Source: Zygnema cylindricum
Lineage: Eukaryota > Streptophyta > Zygnematophyceae > Zygnematales > Zygnemataceae
Assembly: GCA_037447655.1 (NCBI GenBank)
Contig: JBBHKE010001128.1
Coordinates: forward strand, 1 to 64,000
DNA: 64,000 nt
Direction: 5' to 3'
Shown: piece after piece, positions 45,400-56,410 of the stretch
How the letters are laid out: each line of letters begins with the position of its first letter
Position numbering within the stretch: position 1 is the first letter of the stretch
The notes under the pieces: generated by a model
Databases searched by the model: none
What the model was told of the DNA's origin: nothing
What the model saw: only the letters and a program-made list of their open reading frames with translations
Position numbers and translations under genes: made by a program

Positions 45400-45494
45400 T
45401 ATCGGATGAGCAAATGGTTGCTGACATGATGATAAAGCCTTTAGCCTCACCCAAATTAAAATACTGTAGGGATGCATGTGGGTTAAGTGACTAG
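45399..45494 (+). pseudogene. copia pol C-terminal tail inside gypsy-2
   Basis: In the + orientation, opposite to gypsy-2: LSDEQMVADMMIKPLASPKL followed by KYCRDACGLSD and a stop. This matches the end of copia pol (EQ-VADI-TKPL). It begins exactly at the point where gypsy-2 RT is cut. Confidence 0.8.
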
Positions 45495-45509
45495 TGAGTC
45501 TCAAGCTTT

Positions 45510-45660
45510 AGAGGAGTGTTGTTTCTAGAAAACTTTAGTCCTCTCTATTTCTGGGTTGTGAGAGAGAGAGAGAGAGAGCTGTTTAGGATTTAGTTTATTT
45601 TCGGGTAAGTTTGGTTCAGTATTTGCTAGAATTTGTGTGACAGTGAAACAGGGAGTTCAC
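45510..45660 (+). repeat. Polypurine tract and start of a copia LTR
   Basis: TTTAGAGGAG is followed by TGTTGTTTCTAG, the usual order after a copia pol tail, so an LTR probably starts at 45517. It holds a (GA)9-like run at 45565-45590. Its 3' end could not be fixed. Confidence 0.5.
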
Positions 45661-45825
45661 GGTTCAATCACACTAGGGGCACGCGTCGTCTGCTGCGAGA
45701 AATGCTTGTGTATGTCCTCCATGGACATACATACATTCGGTAAGGACCACATGATTCTTGAGAGCACATCCACGGTGCTGAAATTGGTGATCGGACAGCT
45801 GATAGTTGTCGCTGACAACTGTTGA
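45637..45825 (+). other. Small open frame, unrecognised
   Basis: 62 codons with six Cys (CCEKCLC core) and a hydrophobic end (VLKLVIGQLIVVADNC). No family recognised. It lies between copia fragments inside gypsy-2 and may be chance or captured sequence. Confidence 0.2.
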
Positions 45826-46241
45826 GGAGGCGTGACTAGATCACGATAACTTATTAATATTATCGTGAATCTGATTGTTAAAGTAAATATTTGTTAGAAC
45901 ATAATTTTTTTTGTAGTGAATTAGTTGATTTGTGTAGAATGCATGATTTACGACATACTTTGTGTATACAGGTATACTCACAGTATTTTTGTTAGACGTA
46001 GGGCTAGAATGCCTTTGTACAGTTTAGTATAGCTTTAGTGTATAAAAGTAGGACTTAGTAAAATTTGGATCTTTTTAGGAACAAATGACATGAAAATTAG
46101 ACACCCAGTTTTATGCAATTTCATCTCTGAATATCTCACAAATCTGTTAGCATAATTAAGTGAAATTTTGTGTTTATGTTCCTCTGTATGTTATCTACAC
46201 CATGGTAGGACTATTGTGTCCCTGTATTGCAAGTTATTATC

Positions 46242-46359
46242 TGTCAAAGTTGCTGATTTTCCATCTGTCTTTGTGTAAGCTTCCTCTCTTGATTTGTTCT
46301 ACAATGATTACTGCTGCCTCTTCTTCATCTTTAGTACCAGCGGTTGTCTTGGAACAACA
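46242..46359 (+). repeat. Putative short copia LTR with gag start
   Basis: Resembles the 141-bp LTR at 18034-18174: TTTGTGTAAGCTTCCTC, then an ATG at 46305 followed by ITAASSSSLVPAVVLEQ and GAACAACA. The primer site after it is badly decayed (TGTGGTCCCC). Confidence 0.45.
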
Positions 46360-46435
46360 TGTGGTCCCCATTTTAATTGCATCTTTCAAATTGGTTTGTA
46401 TCAACGTTCTATTTGCGATCTCTTACAATGCTCTC

Positions 46436-46690
46436 CCAGATGTTAGGTTTAGTCTTGGCACGTCCTATTCATCGAAACTGTTCGTATGATTTGTGACACG
46501 CGTATGTGGGTTTCGGCGCCGCTAGAGAATGCCTGGATCATCTTCGATCGACAACACGTGTCCTTGTAGAATGCAGTATAGTCTACTGTCTATCTGCTAT
46601 TGTCATATTATCAAAGGTAAGTATTATATCTGACTTAGATCGAAAATATTATAAGTCCCTAATCTCCCCTCATGACCTTATCTACTGAAC
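46436..46690 (+). pseudogene. Second copy of the exon-like segment
   Basis: Diverged copy of 18745-18990. It shares DVRF at its start, the donor GTAAGTATTA and the later words AAAATATTA, CTCCCCTCA and TATCTACTGA. Premature stops interrupt it. It adjoins the copia integrase piece that follows. Confidence 0.45.
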
Positions 46691-46697
46691 TAAAGAT

Positions 46698-47160
46698 TTT
46701 ATATGTCAACAATGTGGACCAGCCAAAGTGCCATTAGTTAGAGGGATAAGATTTATGCTTACTATCACTCTTGATTGGTCTAGATACTCTAGTGTCTATT
46801 TTTTGAAAATCAATTTTGAGGCTTTGGCTTATTTTAATGAGTATAAATCATGGAGTGAAAAGTTTCATGAGACACCTATAAAGAGAGTGAGGAGTGATAA
46901 TGGGGGGGAATACACTTCTTATGAGATTAAGAATTTTTTGAAAGAAGAAGGGGTCCAACACCAAAAGACTGTTCCAAAGAACCCATAACAAAATAGTGTA
47001 GTCGAGAGACTTAATCGGACATTAAGTGATAGTGCCCGTGGTATGTTGTCGGATAAAAAGATAAAGAAAAGTTTTGGATAAAAGCTTTAAATTGTGCTAA
47101 CTATCTCAAAAATAGAGTCTTTACCTCGGCGGTAAAAGAACAAATACCTTATAAAAGATT
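46698..47160 (+). pseudogene. copia integrase fragment inside gypsy-2
   Basis: Reads CGPAKVPLVRGIRFMLTI, DWSRYSSVYFLK, RVRSDNGGEYTSYEIKNFLK and TVPKNP, then a stop, NSVVERLNRTLSD, and in a shifted frame ANYLKNRVFTSAVKEQIPYK. The first two catalytic residues and the Glu region are recognisable. It abuts the gypsy-2 leader at about 47160. Confidence 0.85.
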
Positions 47161-47533
47161 TCTTCTCCTTTGTTATCAAATTTCCCACTTCCCACTACCT
47201 CAAGATCTTTTACTCTCTAATCCTCACACCCTCACCCTTCATGGCTTCAAGCCCTCCCTCTTCACATGAATCATTGCTAAGAGAAGGCAAGTTTATTTGG
47301 CCTCTAGTTAATTGGAGTGAGCTTCAGCGGTGGCTACACTACCCACCCCGCCTTAGACCTTAGGACCTGAGCACGCCCCACATCTAACCTCCGGCCGTTG
47401 GCTGTGTGATCACTCAGTTTCCCTCGAATCCCCTAACACTTCACATTGTGGTTCTACCGACACAGGCTGGTGCACCCTCACCGGTCACTGCAATCGATTT
47501 TCGGGTGAGCAAACTTCTCCGTTTCTAACCAAA

Positions 47534-47545
47534 GCTTTTATACCA
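47534..47545 (-). other. Primer-binding site of gypsy-2, mutated
   Basis: The minus strand reads TGGTATAAAAGC, two changes from TGGTATCAGAGC. Confidence 0.8.
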
Positions 47546-47547
47546 TA

Positions 47548-48515
47548 TGTAACAGGATCTCCTACCTCTCTGAAAATCCCATTACTACAAATAATTCTAA
47601 CCACACATTCCACACATTGGAAAATACACATCCACATTGGATAACACTCACATAAGGATAAACTTAAAATTAGAAGAAGCTTCTGTCCACATAACATTAG
47701 CTTGGTCTTTTGCCCTCAAGGCTCAACCCTTCTTATTAAGGTGTTTTCCACTACTCTCCACTCTTAATAATTCTATCTTTTAACTACTAAAACACTATTT
47801 AGTGAGTAAGAGATTTCAATGCAAAAATTCCCTTTTCTCCAATTTGGTATTAATTAATCAAGACCAAGATCAGTCGGGATTTCCACAAACCTTTCCCCCA
47901 AAGGAAAAGTTTTCTACTCTCCTCTTACACTTCACTATTTATCCATCATTGCCTTAGACTCGCCAGGCCAAAGTCAATGCTCCGCTTGAACAGGTTTTTA
48001 CCTGGGCCAATCATTGATCGGCAAGGACTCAGACTGACCAATGCAAAAACGTGCGAAATCTCTTACTAACTACTTAGCACTTTACTAACCAATCAATCGC
48101 TACGTTTCACTACGTAACATTTACGTGCAAAAGTGCTCGCCAAACGAAACGCAACTTAGCACGATCGCGTGTTACAAATTTCGCAAGCGGAACTTCCTAC
48201 AAAATTCATTGAAAGTGATGTTTCGTACTAAAAATTGTACGAAACGAACCACCGTGCATACTAAACGTTTCATTATAACTTTATGAAACGTACACGCGAA
48301 ATTTCGGTACTAATTTGACCCTTATCCGTTTTCAATGATACTCAATTGTTATTTAGACCCCACGCTGTCACCTAAACACACACATCGCTATAACTTTTAA
48401 ATTATAACTCCAAATAGCCTGATTCTTTCGCGGACGTCTACCAAATTTAGTACTCTATAATCATAACACCTAAAGACCCTTTTATAAACAAGTTTGATCA
48501 GCTACTATTGTTACA
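47548..48515 (-). repeat. 5' LTR of gypsy-2
   Basis: 968 bp, TGTAACAG...TTGTTACA, followed by the target duplication GTACT. Confidence 0.9.
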
Positions 48516-49135
48516 GTACTCTTTGGTATCGTGGAAGTATGTGACATCTTGATTACTGTCGCAAATCTGACACAGTAGTAAGACTATTCATTTCGCAAGT
48601 GTAGGGAACTTGACAAATCATAATTATTAGTGGTGTAGTATAGTATCTTATTAAATAGTGTGCCTTACGATCGGTGTTTGACCGCGCAAAATCGTACCGT
48701 ATTAACAAAAAAAGTACAAAAAATGATTTAATACATGTCGTTATGATGTAACTACGTTTTCACAAACCGCGTAGTGCAAACGTCGTAATGACGTAAAATT
48801 TTAGGTTTGTCAAATTTTGATAATTACGGTTAGCTGAGTCATAAATGCTTACCGCTAAAAACAACGAGCTTTTTAATTTTGTACTTTTTCGGTTACGGTC
48901 TGGTAAAGTTAGTCGCGACAAATCGAGTTTCGATTAAATTTTACTTTCGTAAATGACGGTCAGTTAACTTAACAATTTTGGAGCGTGACATAACCCGGTC
49001 AAGCGTCAGTTACTCAGATATTGAAAAAAAAAAACGGTCGGTTCCGGTTGTGTAAAATTTTGACTTTTGCGACCTCTACCCTGTAGCGCTATTAGGGTTA
49101 ACCCTACTAGCGATTACGACATAGTTACTTTACAT

Positions 49136-49970
49136 CAGAGGTCGCAAACGGTCAACTGAAACCGTGACCAACCGTTAACCGACCGCTTGCGCCGAATCCG
49201 GATCGGATTCGGTTGCCAAATTTTGGGGGTGGGCGGTCGCGGTCGGTTGACTCACCAAAAAAAAAAAAATCGGTAGTAGGCGGTCAAGCAAAAAACGAAA
49301 GAAAAGATAAAATTTTGTACAATCCATTAGGGACAGTACAAAATATTCATTTTTTTTCGTTTTTTTTCGTACTGTACAGTCTTTGACTCAACCGTACACT
49401 TCCGGCCACTTGCGAGCCGCAATGTACGATTTCCCAACGGTTTGTAATTAATACGGATTGTCCTTTTGTAAGTTTTGTACTCAGTGGTGTATCCGAATTT
49501 CGGACATTTCGGACCAAAGTCGTATGAAGAAAAGGACAATCTCCATTGGGCCAATCTGCCCTAAAAAAACGGTTATTTTGAAGAAGACAGTCCATACAAT
49601 CCAACATTTATTTTAATTTGTACTCTTTGGTATCGTGGAAGTTCGTGGCATCATGATTAGCGTCGCAAATCTGACACGATAGTAACACTTCATTTCACAA
49701 ATCTTAGGGAACGCGACAAATTGTAATTATTGGCTTATTCATACGTCGTGAAAAACTAAGATATTTTTTTGTACTTTTTCGGTTGTGGCGTGCACAGAAA
49801 GTCGTGAGAAATCGAGTTTCTGTTAACTTTTTTTTTCCTAAACACCTGTCGGTTAACGGTTAACAATTTTGGACGTGACATAACCCGATTGGGCAACAAT
49901 TACTCAGATTTTGAAAAAAAAAAAAACAATCGGTTTCGGTTATGTAAAATTTTGACTTTTGCGAGCTCTG
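49136..49970. mobile_element. hAT-like TIR element copy B
   Basis: Starts CAGAGGTCGCAAACGGTC and ends TTTTGCGAGCTCTG. It contains an extra segment of about 270 bp (about 49318-49588) absent from copies A and C. Flanks CTTTACAT and GTTTGGAT match at 5 of 8 positions. Shared landmarks are GACTCACC/GATTTACC plus an A-run, TTTGTACTCTTTGGTATCGT and GACATAACCCG. Confidence 0.6.
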
Positions 49971-50091
49971 GTTTGGATTTTTGTCCTTTTAGAGTATTGA
50001 GGCTTGGCGGCAAAACGTACGACTTCGTTGCGCACCTGCATGTACGTTTGGAGTTTCGTGCGGTTATAGCGCGCGTAGGAGAACTCTACAT

Positions 50092-50564
50092 CAAAGGTCG
50101 CAAGAGTCAAAAATTTGATAACCGAAACCACCGTTTTGTTTTTTTCAAAATCTGAGTACCCGACGCCCGACCGGGTTATGTCACGCTCTATAATTGTTAA
50201 CCGTTTACCGAAACGCGTTTACGAAAATAAAATTTAACCGAAACTCGATTTCTCGCAACTACTCGGACCCGCCCGTAACCGAAAAGTACAAAATTATAAA
50301 GAAAAAAAATAATCATGATATCAACTACTTCCGCGACACCAAGAGTACAAAGTACAACAATGTTGGATTGTATGGACAATACAATTTTTTTATTTTTTTC
50401 TTTTTTTGCTTACCTGACCATAACCGACTTTTTTATTTTTTTTGTGCATCAACTGCCCGAATCCGCTCGCCCCCCCAAATTTTGCACCCGAATCAGTTCC
50501 CGATCCGACGCGGGTGGTTGGTTAACGGCTGGTCATGGTTTCGTTTGACTGTTTGCGACCTCTA
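50092..50564. mobile_element. hAT-like TIR element copy C, inverted
   Basis: 473 bp in the opposite orientation to A and B. Read inverted, it starts TAGAGGTCGCAAACAGTC and ends CTCTTGCGACCTTTG. It lacks the internal segment of B. Open frames across it (50194-50703 and others) have no domain. Confidence 0.6.
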
Positions 50565-51905
50565 TATCTATAGGAGATTTGGATGTGATGAATCGGTGAG
50601 ACAACATTATATTTGTGGTCGTGGTCAATTAAGAGAGAGAGGAAGATCCTTTGTGGTCAATTCAAAGTTGTTGAGGATCCTTTGTGATCCACTTAGAGAA
50701 TAGAGGTTTTAAGGTGTGTGATCATTCCTGAGTGGTTCTTGACGAGTGTAGAGAAAAGAGGAGTGAAGAGTTGATGTATAGAGGATTCTACCAAAACACT
50801 TATTAATTTTTTGGCCGATTATTCTATGGCCTTTTACGAGCTTAGGCTGTGTATGTTTTCTATTTTATGTACATTTATTTTAAGTTGGAATTTAATTAAA
50901 GATCGAACAATTGTTGTAACTCTAAAAAATATGGCTTTTTATATAGAAAAAAAATGTGTTTGTCTCGTGATTTGAGGATTTTTAAAAGGGCAAAGTCAGC
51001 GATGGTTGAAAGATCCAGTGCAAAAGAAGATAAGAAGTGGTTTGATTAGTTTACGGCAGTGTAAATTTGTGACTTATGGGTAAGATAATTAGTTAGCCTA
51101 AATATATCCTAGGATTAAGATTCCTAAAGATTGTATAAAAACTCACATCGAATAAACTCGACCTAAGTTATCGCAGCGAAAAAGATTTCCTTCACAATAG
51201 AGATCAAGAAAGTTTTCCTTGTTCAAGATGGCTGCCTTTACCGTCTCCAGAGCCGACTCTGCAACAGCAGAAGCGACAAAAAATATTTGTCAGAGGAGCG
51301 AATTTTTTTCGCACGTGTGACTCTCTAGCAGCAATATTGTAGCAGCAATGGCGATAAATAATATGTGTCAGAGGAGTGGAAAAGCGGTAAAACTTGCGCG
51401 ACTGAAAGACATGGACCGTACAAAAAGAAAGGAAAAGGAAAAGGAAAGTCAAGAGTAGGGAGAAACAAACTGTCTGGCTCCTGAATGACTCTGATGTAAT
51501 CGCTCATTATGAGTGACACGTGGCACGCTAACATTAGCTTTATCAAGATGTCCATGGCGGTCGCCATGGCTACAAAGTTGTCACGTCACACGAAAGGGAA
51601 AAGGTATAAAACAAAGGCCACGTGGCGGCGCATAGATTCGTTTTCCAGTTCCCTCAAATTTTGGACTGCGGAAATTCCTTTCTTTCATTTTATTCAGTGT
51701 GTGCAAAGCAGGTTCAGAGTACAGTAAAGTAAAGCACGGTATAGTACGATATAGTATGGTACACTACGGTAAAGTACGGTAAAGTATGGTATGGTAGTAA
51801 AATAAATCAAAAGCCAGATTTTTCTAGCCGTTTCTGTTAACTTGACATGGAAAAAGTAATAGGACTGAGGCTTGCGCTCCACCAGGGGCTAAAAGCCTAA
51901 AGACT
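50565..51905. other. Spacer with promoter-like block and small repeats
   Basis: 51255-51305 and 51340-51390 are a diverged duplication (GCGA(C/T)AAA(A/T)AATAT followed by TGTCAGAGGAG). A 10-bp repeat, ACGGTAAAGT, runs through 51721-51799. Between them, 51512-51635 has GACACGTGGC, GTCACGTCAC, GGTATAAAAC and CCACGTGGCG. No gene is recognised downstream before the copia-3 LTR. Confidence 0.4.
51512..51635 (+). promoter_or_regulatory. G-box / TATA-like promoter candidate
   Basis: Two G-boxes (CACGTG, at about 51517 and 51620), a TGACG/CGTCA word and a TATA-like GGTATAAAAC (51604) within 125 bp. G-boxes are bound by bZIP and bHLH factors. The order (one G-box after the TATA word) and the lack of a downstream gene weaken the call. 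Confidence 0.25.
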
Positions 51906-52463
51906 TGTTGTTTTTCGTGCGACTCTGGGCAATTATTGCGATTCAGTAATCCACCGATTTCGGCCTCACTCGAAATTGAATCGTACCTACTTTGACCAAC
52001 GATACTTAGGGTACACTATTTTGGGTGGGTTTGTGTGTCAGCGCCTCTGCAGGGTCATTATTGTAGGTGCATTATTGTAGTTTTCTGATTAGACACGTGG
52101 CGCTTTGTTATTGGACAGCCACTTAGATTCTTTGCTTGCACTTAGGCTTAAGTAGCTTGTCATTCACAGACGCAGATTATCATTCACATAGGAGAAAGAA
52201 AAGATCAGCCTTTATTGATAGGGAAAAATCAGTCGAAAATTACCAAATTTTGTTTTTACTCCAATCTTCATAATGGATGATTAAAAGCCTTTCCCAATCT
52301 GTATTACATGTGAATGCCTTTTCCTCTCTCCCTCATCTATCATTTGTAATTCGTTGCACTCTGTGACAAATCTGAGATTGGCTTTGTGTTTCCTCTGTTG
52401 GATCTGACGTTCGTAGTCCCAAGTATCTTCTTGGTTGCTCGATATGGACGACTCCGATTTTCA
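51906..52463 (+). repeat. 5' LTR of copia-3
   Basis: 558 bp. A G-box (GACACGTGGCGC, about 52094) is conserved in the partner LTR. The gag ATG lies 20 bp before its end (52444). Confidence 0.92.
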
Positions 52464-53060
52464 GGATACGGGCCCCAACTCCAATCTCGATAAGTTCGAA
52501 GGCACGAATTACCACCTCTGGAGATGCCGGGCTGAAGGAGCCTTTGAGGAGAGAGGTTGTTTAGGTATTGTTACTCGAATGGAGCGGCGTCTTCTTCTTG
52601 CAGGCGCAAACGACATCAAAGCTGATGAGAAGAAATCAATGGCAGATGGGATACGAAGGAGATCAAGGCAAAGAACACTTTGATCAGAGGTCTAGCCGAT
52701 AGCCAGCTTCGCAACTTCACTCGGTGCAAGTCTTCTACAGAAATTAAGGAGTCACTCGCGAAGACTCACAAGCTTTCAAGAATGACTGCACGAATCAAGT
52801 TGGGCAAATAGCTCATGACCACTATCTACCAAGACGGCATATCGATGGAGGCTTACACTTCACATTACGCTAACCTCTTGGCCGAAGGCGACGTTGTCAA
52901 TTTCATTCTTCCCATGGACACCATGATCACACTCCTCATGCTTTCCCTGCCCGTCGAGTACAAACCCATACTCACGTGGCTTGATCGATCAAACCCCACA
53001 ACTTGGAAGTGGAACGAGGTAGTAGAAGCCCTCTTGAAAGATGAATTCAACACCTAGATT
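52444..53060 (+). pseudogene. copia-3 gag N-terminal part
   Basis: Starts at the ATG inside the LTR (52444-52446, MDDSDFQ), passes through the primer site as DTGPNS, and continues NLDKFEGTNYHLWRCR, the entry of a copia gag (UBN2 type). A frameshift near 52650 moves the frame to IRGLADSQLRNFTRC; after a stop near 52810 it continues as TTIYQDGISMEAYTSHYANL and LMLSLPVEYKPILTWL. A TAG at 53055-53057 separates this from the zinc-knuckle part. Confidence 0.85.
52464..52477 (+). other. Primer-binding site of copia-3, diverged
   Basis: GGATACGGGCCCCA at the LTR edge is a diverged form of GGTTATGGGCCCAC, the complement of the initiator tRNA-Met anticodon arm. It is read in frame as part of gag. Confidence 0.65.
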
Positions 53061-53648
53061 ATGTCCAATCGTGAGCTCAATGGAGAGAGCTCCGCGTTCG
53101 CATCTGGAAAGGGGAGATTTCCCCACAAGGAGAAAGATAAGCGAGATCAAAACCGAGACAAGAAAGACAAGAAATGCTTTTACTGCGAAAAACCTGGCCA
53201 CTTCATCTCTGTCTGTCAAAAATACACCTACAACAAACGACATGGCAAAGTGGACGAATCAAAGTTGAAGAATGGGAAAGGCAAAGGAAAGGAGATTGTC
53301 AAATCTCAAGCTATGATGACATCCACCCTCTCCACTCACAGTAATGATTGGATGGTGGACACCGGGGCGTCCGAACATATGTGCTATTTCCATGAGTGGT
53401 TCTCGAACTTCAAAGAAACCGCTCCCTCCCGCATATACATGGGAGATAATCACACGACTCTCTACATAGGCAAAGGAGACGTCGACATAGTTGCGTTAGT
53501 AGATGGAAAATTGGTCTCACGCAGAATCAAGAACGTGCTCTTCGTCCCAAACTTCAAAAGAAATCTCTATTCAATTCCTCGAGCTGAGGATAGTGGAATC
53601 ATCTCGGTCTGGCAGAAAGAAGGAAAGATAAAGCAGGTGAGAGGCTAA
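53061..53648 (+). pseudogene. copia-3 gag CCHC knuckle and protease
   Basis: 195-codon frame. The zinc knuckle CFYCEKPGHFISVC is at 53175-53216. The protease active site DWMVDTGASEHMC has an intact D-T-G (53358-53366), followed by VLFVPNFKRNLYSI. It ends at a TAA (53646-53648), where the expected polyprotein would read on. Confidence 0.9.
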
Positions 53649-54720
53649 CTTACCATCACAAAAGTTGAGAGAATGGCCGATCGAACATATCGGCTCAAGT
53701 GTAATCCGAAACCACGATTCCTAGCTCTTGCAGCCCAAGTTGTTCTTCCATCACACGGAAAGAACACCAAAGAGAAAGAGGAGATCCAAAAGAGTACTAT
53801 CATGAAAGAATGTGTTGATGATAGCGAGAAAGCGGATAAGCCCACACGACCAACATACAACCAACTCCTGTGGCATAGAAGACTTGGACATCTCCATACT
53901 GACGGAATGAAAAAGCTAATCACAAATAACTTAGCCAACGGAATAGATCTCACCACGGTCAGAGATTCAAAAGAACCTTGCCACGGATGCGAAATGGGGA
54001 AGTCCCATCGCCTCCGTTTGTCCAAATCTGGAGGAATAAGGGCAACTCGCCCATTCGAATTGATCCATTCCGACGTATGGGGCCCAACAAGAGTGCCCTC
54101 ATGCAGTGGGAGAAGATATCTGGTCACCTTTATTGATGACTTCTCTAGAATGACTCACAAATACCTTCTTCGACAAAAAAAACGAAGTATTTAATCACAT
54201 CAAGGCATTCAAGGCAATGGCAGAGAAAAAACACGACACAAAAATCAAATGCTTAAGTAGCGATAACGGAGGCGAATATCTTTCGGGAGAATTCAAGAAT
54301 TTTCTCACCTTAGAGGGGATTGAACACCAACTCACTGCGTCGGAAGCGCGCAGTAGAACGGTGTTGCAGAGCATATGAATCGCATCCTCCTTGAAATGTC
54401 GAGGAGCATGATGGCGACACACACAATAAGCTCTGACTTTTGGGGAGAGGCAGTCTGCACGGCCACATACTTAAGAAACCGATGCCCAACGAGGACGTTA
54501 GAGAACTCAACCCCATTTGAAAAGTGGCACTGCAGACGTCCCAACCTATCACATCTCAAAGTATTTGGTAGCAAAGCCTACGCTTACAATCACAACAATC
54601 AGGAGGAAAACTCGCACCCAAAGCAGTCGAGGGGATATTTGTTGGATACGATGAGCAATGCAGAGCATATCGCATCGCAAACAAGTAGACTTAAACTGTC
54701 AATATCACTAGAAATGTAAA
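53649..54720 (+). pseudogene. copia-3 integrase, broken
   Basis: HRRLGHLHTDGMKKL with CHGCEMGKSHRL forms the HHCC zinc site. The core has FELIHSDVWGPTRV (first Asp) and, after a shift near 54170, CLSSDNGGEYLSGEFKNFL (second Asp). Near 54340 the usual NGVAER block is damaged. The last part reads MNRILLEMSRSMM, FWGEAVCTATYLRNRCPT and PNLSHLKVFGSKAY. Confidence 0.88.
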
Positions 54721-55125
54721 ATTTGGTGAATTACCTCAAGCCGAAGACAGTGGGAGCCATTCAAACAGAATTAGTCACTCTCCATCAATGTGGTCTCTAA
54801 GCGATGAAGAAATCGAGCGAGACACCAAGGCAACGGAGGAGGTCGAATCCGACAATGAAAGGGAAAAGACACCCTCCCTACCAAAGACTCCTGAACCACC
54901 TACAATCCATGAACGACCAACAGAAAAAAGAGTTAACCAAGAGAAAGACACTGCAACAATCACCTCAGAAAAAGAAAATGGGGAGACAGAGACAACTGTA
55001 GAAAGTCTAACCATTTGAAATAGAAAAAGAAAGGGAAGGAGATTGACACCTCACCTGTGACCAATGACCAAAGTAGCCGATCTAGACGTCCCCCTCAGAG
55101 ATGGGAACCTCAAAGGCTCCAAGGA
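54721..55125 (+). pseudogene. copia-3 acidic linker between integrase and RT
   Basis: Glu-, Ser-, Thr- and Pro-rich frames (54788-55018). Such low-complexity linkers are normal between IN and RT in copia pol. Confidence 0.55.
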
Positions 55126-56410
55126 GAAAGTTTGCAGTAATGGCTTATGCAGATGAACCCACAAGCCTCAGAGAAGCTTTTTCTGGAGGAGACAATGACA
55201 AATGGAAGTCAGCCGTGAACGAAGAGATGGCCTCCATTATGAAGAACAACACATGGACCCTCGAGGATCTACCATAATGAAGGGAAGCAATAGGTAATAA
55301 GTGGACGTATAAGATCAAACGAAAAGCTGATGGTGCAATTGAGCGTTGTAAAGCGCGTTTGGTTGCAAAGGGGTTTACGCAAAATGAAGGTATTGACTAC
55401 CAAGAAACTTTTGCTCTAGTCGTCAAGTTCACATCCGGCCGAACTCTCCTAGCTCTTACAGCCACCCACGGGATGGAAGTTGAGCAAATGGATGTGAAGA
55501 CAGCCTTCCTCCATGGCAAAATCGAAGAAGACCTCTACATGCGTCAACCAAAAGGGTATGAGGATCCTATGGACCCAAACAAGGTTTGCACATTGTCTAA
55601 AGCTCTTTATGGACTCAAGCAATCCCCTAGGTCTTGGAATTTGAAAATAGATCAGTTGCTACAAGGTCAAAGATTTACTAAAATTCAGTCTGATCACTCA
55701 ATTTACTTCCACAAAGAATAAAAAATCATCATTGCTATCTACGTAGACGATTTGATGATAGTTGGAGAAACAAAAGATGATATAGTAAAAATCAAAAAGA
55801 TGCCATCCAACTCGTTCGAGATAAAGGACTTAGGCGAGATAAAGCTCGTTCTAGGCATTGAGGTTTTTAGGAACAAAGAAGAGAAAACTATCCAATTGTC
55901 ACAGTGAAAGTACATTGGGGAGTTACTAACTAGATTCCGACTGCAAGACGCAAATGCAGTCTCAACCCCAATGCAGTCTCAACCCCACTTGAGTTGTAGA
56001 GAAGTTTATCGAAGAGCTCTCGAGTATGAAAACGATCCCATAAAGGCACCCCACAGGGAGGTAGTGGGAGCACTCATCTATCCTATGAATTTCGAGCTCT
56101 TCGAGTATGAAACGATCCCATAGAGGCACCCTACAGGGAGGTAGTGGGAGCACTCATCTATCCCATGAATTGTACGCGCCTGACATAGCTTACAGCCGGG
56201 GATTTTGAGCAAGTTTTGCACCCCACTCAGGAAACAACTTTGGTCAGCAGTGAAAAGGGTTCTAAAGTATTTAAAAGGAAGGATAAACTACACTCTCACA
56301 CTTGGCAGAAAGCACGACAACATTGAGATTCATGCATTCACCGACCCTGATTCGGGAGGGGACTTAAGCAGCAGGAAATCATCACTGGATACCTTTGCAA
56401 CATATGCGAT
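55126..56410 (+). pseudogene. copia-3 reverse transcriptase, broken
   Basis: Contains WKSAVNEEMASIMKNNTW, ARLVAKGFTQNEGIDYQETF, MDVKTAFLHGKIEEDLYMRQ and KALYGLKQSPRSW, then after a stop the catalytic AIYVDDLMIV (about 55733-55760) and KDLGEIKLVLGIEV. Two small tandem duplications occur: 16 bp at about 55963-55986 and about 77 bp at 56017-56170. The second repeats the HREVVGALIYPMN segment and breaks the frame. More stops follow. Confidence 0.9.

Larger units (their letters stand above)
42060..48515 (-). mobile_element. Second gypsy element (gypsy-2), degenerate, with foreign insert
   Basis: Same family as gypsy-1. LTRs 42060-42992 (933 bp) and 47548-48515 (968 bp) are flanked by a perfect 5-bp duplication, GTACT (42055-42059 and 48516-48520). 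The internal part keeps chromodomain, integrase, RNase H and part of RT (42993 to about 45399), then switches to copia-derived DNA (about 45400-47160), then returns to the gypsy leader and primer site. Gag, protease and the RT start are gone. Confidence 0.9.
41841..49078. mobile_element. hAT-like TIR element copy A, split by gypsy-2
   Basis: Left part 41841-42059, right part 48516-49078. It starts CAGAGATCGCAAACGGTC and ends TTTTGCGACCTCTA, an inverted pair fitting the hAT terminal rule (C/T)A(A/G)NG. The joined parts align along their length with copies B and C. No transposase is encoded. An 8-bp target duplication is not convincing. Confidence 0.6.

Noticed and set aside
50194-50703. 169-codon + strand frame
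   Set aside because: Runs through hAT-like copy C and its edge; no domain, and Phe-rich from T-runs.
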